A DNA stretch of 64,000 nucleotides from Branchiostoma floridae (taxonomy: Eukaryota; Chordata; Leptocardii; Amphioxiformes; Branchiostomatidae). The notes beneath the pieces were generated by a model, which had not been told where the DNA came from, made no database searches, and was given only the letters and a program-made list of their open reading frames with translations. The stretch spans positions 32,360,044-32,424,043 of the forward strand of contig NC_049980.1 of assembly GCF_000003815.2 (NCBI RefSeq). The letters run 5' to 3'. Shown here one piece after another: positions 58,618 to 64,000 of this stretch (positions within the stretch are counted from its first letter, which is position 1; each line of letters opens with the position of its first letter). The translations under genes and the position numbers were made by a program.

Positions 58618-58789
58618 TAATCTCCAACTCCAAGCAGATCGTACAATGGCATAAGATAGTACCAAACTGGCCAAGGAGTGTGGTCAGCCAAAGGGTGACC
58701 GTGTAGCGAAACACACCCCAAAGCCGGCTTCACTCCTCTGCCAGCTTTTGATACTATCTTATGCTACCGTACGATCTGATTGGAGATTA
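58618..58789. mobile_element. MITE, TAATCTCCAA family, 9-bp TSD
   Basis: TAATCTCCAACTCCAAGCAG ... GATTGGAGATTA flanked by ATATTTTCC and ATATTTTTC (one mismatch in 9). Inner arms ATAGTACCAAACTGGCC and GCCAGCTTTTGATACTAT. Confidence 0.82.
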
Positions 58790-58829
58790 ATATTTTTCTT
58801 CCCGGCGTATTTTCAGTTACAAATCGCGA

Positions 58830-58975
58830 ATCCCCCTTACGCCAATGCCCCAGGGAGGCCGGTGAAGGAGGCTCCGCACGGGCCCCGTCCCACACCCGAT
58901 CTGCCAGCATTAATCTTCATTTGCTGTTCCGCTCACTTGCCATTTATCTGTAAACTCCCCCGCCAGGACCGACAT
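58830..58975. promoter_or_regulatory. Candidate conserved non-coding block
   Basis: Unique, balanced-composition sequence between two MITEs with phrases such as CAGCATTAATCTTCATTTGC and CACTTGCCATTTATCTGTAA. Suggestive of a regulatory element but not testable here. Confidence 0.2.
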
Positions 58976-58976
58976 A

Positions 58977-59120
58977 TCCTCCAAGCAGAGGTTGGTGGGG
59001 AAAGTCGGGACCTTTTTCTTATGCGCTTTATTTTTTCGACCAGGGTGGGGAAGCTGGTCGAAAAAAAATCATATGAGGAAAAGGTCGCGATTTTTCCCAC
59101 CAACCTCTACTTGGAGAGTG
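58977..59120. mobile_element. Foldback element, CTCCAAGCAGAGGTTGG
   Basis: The left arm 'cctccaagcagaggttggtggg' through 'tttttcgacca' is mirrored by 'tggtcgaaaaaaa' through 'cccaccaacctctacttggagag'. Near-perfect hairpin. Confidence 0.85.
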
Positions 59121-59174
59121 CGTAATTAAAGTCCTGGCCAAGTCTGCCAGGGTGGCCGGGTAACCATTCTAAAC

Positions 59175-59308
59175 GTAATCTCCAACCAGATTCACGGTGC
59201 CTATGTATAGTATCAAACTCCGGTGCCCGTTTGACTCCCTTAGCCGGCTATACTCCCTGGCCAGCTATGATACTATCTTATGGCACCGTAGGATCTGCTT
59301 GGAGATTA
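59175..59308. mobile_element. MITE, TAATCTCCAA family, short copy
   Basis: Ends 'taatctccaaccagattcacggtgcc' and 'ggcaccgtaggatctgcttggagatta'. Resembles 2293-2420 and 33881-34083 (GGTGCC subfamily). Confidence 0.8.
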
Positions 59309-59479
59309 GTCGGTCCGGCTTGGGGGTGTCCTGCTCTGCAGCATAGAGTCTGCCGATTTTGTCATCTACAACATCTACTAGAAGCTGAACAGCATTTTAA
59401 TACACTGTAAATTGTACCATAAGGAACCAATTGTGCTTTATAACAAAACAAAACAAAAATAACTATATGAGTATATCAG

Positions 59480-59758
59480 AAAAGAGTTCCCATATTTTGA
59501 ACATTTCAATACAACGGATAAATTTCTATTTTTTGATGCGCCTAGATAAACTCTGTATATCAAAGACTATCTGTCCCTATATATACACCTGTACAAAGAA
59601 GCGAGAAGCCTTGTTGACCATCCTGTTAGCTTAGCACCTTCAAGTAAATTCAGTTAAATTGTATCTTGTTGTTTCTGCACATGTCTGTTATGTCTGTTAC
59701 TGACCGTACCTAGCCTGTCGAGTTATGAATGTACAATAAAGGTCTTTCATTCATTAAA
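59480..59758 (+). mobile_element. LINE 3' end fragment
   Basis: The frame reads FLMRLDKLCISKTICPYIYT and TKKREAL, matching the C-terminus of the CR1/L2-type ORF2. The tail is 'aatgtacaataaaggtctttcattcatt'. Confidence 0.8.
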
Positions 59759-59759
59759 G

Positions 59760-61760
59760 CAATCGACAGCCTGTCTTTCCTTTCCAGCCGGCCAGTCCAA
59801 TTAAAACCCGTGAACTCCGTTAGAATACCCGGGTGTGCGGCAATGGACCTGGCGGGCGACATCACTCCCAGCACCGTAGAGCTACAGGCGAGCTCACGAT
59901 GGTACGGTTACAAGGCTACTGCGATGGCAGTTCGTGACGAGCTCCTAACAGATGCTGGTTATATCGTTACGTTTCCCTACAGGCCATTTTCGGGAGGCGA
60001 TCTGATTCAGTAAAGAACAGTCTACCGAAGCTAGTAAAACGTAATGACTTAGCCTTCTAATATCTGCTTGGAGATGACGTAAGTCGGACCTGCCCGTACC
60101 GCTCTCAGAGTTAACTTTAGGTCCGCTAAGGTAGGCGTTTGGCGCCAAAGGTGTATCGGTTATGGAATTAAGTAGCAGTACGAAGGTTAAAGCAGTCGGC
60201 ACGATTCATAGGTTTGATTAATCTCCAGGTAGATTCACCACAAAATTAAACTTAAAGAACAAGAGCAAATACGACAGAAAGTGTGCAAGACTAGAATACT
60301 AGTAGTATAACAGTCCTTGGCCATTCAAAACGAGCGCCGAACAGACACCGCCCCGTAGCAACACAAAACCGGCGTGTTGCGACCGATTCAATAGGCTCGG
60401 CGACGTTCACAAACTTAATGCAGCCTTGGGATAATGTCTTCAAGATTTAGACTCTTCTTATAGACTAGCGACGTAGTTTAATCTTTATTGTCTGTTTCAA
60501 GTGTATGTTTTGTGATTCATTCACTTGATTATGACTATACGCAATCCGTAACTTACAATTAGCCCACATTTGCAATAACATTGTTGTGTTATATCAGACA
60601 AAATTCACATGTCTTGTTACGGAGAAGGCGGTCACAGCCTGCTGGAAAATCCTGCGGTATCAAACTCGTACGATGTCACCATACCGTGACGAGAAGACAT
60701 AAATTAACGCTTGCGTAACAAGTACTTCAAAAAGGGCGCGGCTGAAACACTGCCGCGAAGGCTTGAGGAAGTATTTGGGGCGGCCAGCCCCCATGCTACT
60801 AGCGGTATTTGCACAATCCATCACCAATTCCATCTCACTGAAAATCTGTCAGCAGAAATACACATCGGGAAAGGCGTTTTAAGAACGCACTGCGAATATC
60901 AGGATACCTTCAAGGTGCCTTTATCACTGAATTGAATCATAGTTTTAATACTATACATTAATTAGCAATCACCTTTCAATCTCACGTCAGTGAATGTGTT
61001 TCTGGCTACTTCTGTGGCCCCACATACGCACACGGAGAAAAGAAAGCCGCCATTTAGATTTACCATAACCTCCTTGGATTTAAATACACAGTTGCTGGAA
61101 CTGATACCTGTCACTGAATTGTACGAACAATTAAGTAACATAACGAAGTGCATGCAACAGCTCGGCGTTCACGCTTTAATAGTTCGCGAAGGAAAGGACG
61201 ACTTAGGATTTGTGCCAGCGTAGAGTAAAGCTTAAGGCCGGATTGTTTGAGAAGTTGCTCCACCCTTGGCGCAAGGTGGCTTGGATTTAGTACCTTGTCG
61301 AGCGCCACCGCGCACGGTTGATGGATTGGGCACTGGCTGGCAGAAATCAAGCCCGGGCCAGAAGCACACACTCCCCGCTGTATCATATAAATATCGCGGG
61401 TCACGGGAAACCTTTCACACCGATGTCTAGTTGCGAAGCCTCTTGGCACTGTTTTGTAACTGTGGGAAACGTCAGGACGCATCACCCCACCAATCCATCA
61501 GGATCGCCTGCTTACGCAACGAACGGCCAAGCACTTTCGTAACGGCCGAAATGCAAAGTTTACATAATATCTTTAGACCTGGAAATCAGTCATGCAAACG
61601 ACATGTTTGAAACGTGACGTTGATTGATTGATATACTTCGTACGTACGTAGGTCAATCCACTTGTGTCCACTTGTTTGTAAGGTGTGTATAGTTGTAGTA
61701 AACCGTATGTATGATGTATGTATAGGTGTAGTAAACACATTTTATGTCAAAAAAAAAAAG
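59760..61760. other. Upstream intergenic region of ALDH
   Basis: No gene is recognised. A fragment near 60480-60590 has an L2-like tail ('acaattagcccacatttgcaataac'). The 59770-60030, 60710-60940 and 61240-61520 blocks are non-repetitive and GC-balanced and could hold regulatory DNA. Confidence 0.35.
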
Positions 61761-61769
61761 ACAAACTGC

Positions 61770-62095
61770 TCTTTCTAGATTCCCCTTTCTACGATCACGA
61801 AAGAAAAGAGCTGTTTGAAGAGGCCACCAAATTCCACCCAAACTTCTTTACATTCACTGACAAGAAAAAAACAGTTCTCCTTCTAACATCACAAAGCACA
61901 CACATAATAGAAAAGTTGGGATCTTTCATCTTCCATTGTCGTCGAAAAAAGAGTCGAACCCAATAACCCAGGATCTAGAGTTGGCTTGTACTAGTTTTAG
62001 ACTAGAGTAGACACTTGTGATATTGTTTTAACACTGTTTGAATCTCTTATGTTACATGCAATTAGACCCCGGGCAAGAATTTGCAATAACTTTTA
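61770..62095 (+). mobile_element. L2-like LINE 3' end (copy 2)
   Basis: The frame reads DSPFYDHERKELFEEATKFH and NFFTFTDKKKTVLLLTSQST, to a stop at about 61964. The 3' UTR is shared with 2540-2845 ('ccaggatctagagttggcttgtactagtttta') and ends 'gggcaagaatttgcaataac'. 5'-truncated. Confidence 0.82.
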
Positions 62096-62148
62096 ATAAC
62101 TTGTAATAATTTTTTGTCTGCACATAAAATATACCTGTAGTTTCAGAG

Positions 62149-62177
62149 ATGACACACACAGACACGCACACACACGC

Positions 62178-62246
<69 letters not shown>

Positions 62247-62470
62247 AATACACACGCACACGCACAAACACACACACACACGCACACATACACACAAACA
62301 AACACACAAACACACACACAAATACACACGCACACGCACAAACACACACAAACACACACTGACACACACACACACAAACACACACACAAATACACACGCA
62401 CAAACACACACAAACACACACACTGACACACACACACACACAAACACACAAACACACGCACACACACGCA
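62149..62470. repeat. (CA)n microsatellite with imperfect units
   Basis: CACACA interspersed with CACGCA, CAAACA and CAAATA in recurrent higher-order blocks. Long open frames on both strands here are low-complexity artefacts. Confidence 0.97.
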
Positions 62471-62519
62471 TACATGATACCATACATCCTTACTGCTTTA
62501 ACTTCTAAGATTATGTATT

Positions 62520-64000
62520 AGCAGGGTCGTGTTGCGTAACTGCAGGCCGGTTTTAGCTTCAAATTAAATAGATAAACAGAAGTTCAAACAAACAAGTGGT
62601 GAAAATGTTTGGCGCAACTTTGCTGGCGAGTGAGCCGGTTCCCGCGACAATCTCAGGGTCTTAACATCAGCTTGTTTCGTAAAATTTTCTACACAACCAG
62701 CACCAGCAACACTGGGAACCCTGGTTCAATCCTGGGAAGGGCATTTCGGTTGGGGCTGCACTTGTCTTTAGAAAGGAAAGAAAGGGACGCATATTGAGGG
62801 TCCTGCCTTTGGAGAGGTGGCTTCAGCGAGCAACCCCTGCTACTACTTGAAAGATGTTGATTGTAGCACTAGGCTCTAAAAGTCCGAACGAACGTACGGA
62901 CGAATACCATGGGTAGGAACATCTGTAAGCTATCCGAGCCCGCACATAGCAGTCCGTCCCTCTGACGCGCCGTGAGTGGCGGAGGGGAACAGGTCCAAGG
63001 AAAGCCGTCCCACACACGGACACGTCACGCTGCAGTACAAGCGATACTTCAAGGAAATGGAAACCTGCATTCCTGACGTGGACCTTGACCATGCGTCTAT
63101 TGGTTGACATTCTTCCTACACCTTCCTACGCCTACCTGTGTGTAGGGGCGGTGCGCATCTTCGTTTCTGTAGCCCTTGGGCCACACGGGCCGCTACAGTG
63201 GTGGGTCTAGTCCAAGCCTCCTTCGCAGCTTTCTAGGACTTCCTAGTAGGAATAGAGGAGTGCTGGCGTTTATTTTTTGCGGAGCGCTAATTCACGATTT
63301 ATCTTGACATAAAACCCTGTCCCGTATGTTGAAAATCGGGAAAAAAAAAACGCTCCATCCCAAACGCCAAATCTCCCAGAAGGACGCGAAATGAGGCGAC
63401 TGATAGTGCAATTGCCTGTAGGGTGTGTTCAACTAACATATTCTTCCTCATAACTTCTGAGTGCGAAACTATGTAGAATATGTAAAATGCGTAGGTTTGA
63501 TCGTACGACTGACAAACGTTGAAATCCGTTTGCACCGCGCCACCGAGACGTATATATAGTCATGTAGCATGGCGGAAAAAATCATATTGAGGACAAGCAA
63601 GACATCTCAATTCCGCGCGATAAGAAATGTGAACGGCGATATATTGGGTTCAATGCGACACTTAACTATGTATCTTCTTCCTAAAAATAATCCCACATAG
63701 TTATTTAGTATAAAAACGCATCCATGTTGTAAATTCATGACAACAACGTTAACACGTTACTGAGAGCCCCGCGGCTTGCAGCTTTTCGCCCTGCTATACG
63801 TTACAATACTGTGTGTGTCTCGGGATATTGCTGGGCTGATCTCTGTCAACGGAAACCCGAGGTCGCGCTCTGAATTAATCTCAATTAATCATTCTGTTGT
63901 CGGGTGTTAGGAGGTGGACACACGATACGGCAGGCGACATTCAACGCATGGTTCAAATACTGCCGTACACAGGGCTGAAGGCTAACGTTGGGCGAGTCTC
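62520..64000. other. Right end of window, nothing recognised
   Basis: No domain, element ends or RNA genes seen. A 43-codon ATG frame (63568 onward) follows a TATATATA stretch but has no further support. Confidence 0.35.

Noticed and set aside
58164-58714. Overlapping minus-strand frames of 101 and 148 codons
   Set aside because: Partly inside a MITE; composition typical of random GC-rich sequence.
62052-62508. Several 114-143 codon open frames on both strands
   Set aside because: All are translations of the CA/GT microsatellite and contain only Cys/Val or Thr/His repeats.
63568-63700. 43-codon ATG frame after a TATATATA stretch
   Set aside because: The TATA-like run is too close to the ATG for a normal 5' UTR, and nothing else supports a gene.

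Overview
The window is animal nuclear DNA: long GT-AG introns, a 13-exon aldehyde dehydrogenase gene, a leucine-rich-repeat receptor gene, several non-LTR retrotransposons and dozens of small foldback transposons. My best guess is a cephalochordate (amphioxus, Branchiostoma). That rests on the single-copy-style ALDH1A gene with vertebrate-like exon boundaries and on repeat types I associate with lancelets. No sequence here is species-diagnostic without a database search. Two runs of exactly 100 N (27350-27449 and 31816-31915) are scaffold-gap placeholders.

Layout. 1-9 kb is repeat-rich, with retrotransposon 3' ends, hAT-like and Harbinger-like miniature elements, and a repeat cluster (4.6-5.8 kb) that contains a possible small secreted cysteine-rich peptide ORF. 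9.3-11.1 kb is a 5'-truncated LINE with an intact reading frame on the + strand. 11.3-14.1 kb holds MITEs, a candidate solo LTR and a perfect 26-bp palindrome. 14.1-20.95 kb (minus strand) is a nearly complete LINE. Its ORF1 combines a J-domain-like N-terminus without the HPD motif, a zinc ribbon, a coiled coil and an SGNH esterase. Its ORF2 carries endonuclease and reverse transcriptase and is broken only by two compensating frameshifts. 21-24.6 kb is more MITEs and a second copy of the same LINE. 24.7-27.7 kb may hold a four-exon gene encoding tandem 13-residue repeats. 27.8-30.1 kb is an LRR transmembrane receptor with a tyrosine-motif tail and one frameshift. 30.7-31.2 kb is microsatellite.

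34.87-52.04 kb (minus strand) is a complete cytosolic ALDH1A/ALDH2-type gene. I could place all 13 coding exons with consistent phases, giving 503 residues with all expected catalytic residues. Its promoter has a TATA-like box and two CCAAT boxes. Exons 4 and 10 have had their 3' ends, splice donors included, tandemly copied into the following intron. 52-64 kb is the upstream intergenic region, with transposon debris, microsatellites and some possible regulatory sequence, including three helically phased GGATTAG sites.

Functionally, the ALDH is likely to oxidise retinaldehyde or other aldehydes with NAD, and the LRR protein is a candidate surface receptor. There is no sign that these neighbours work in one pathway.
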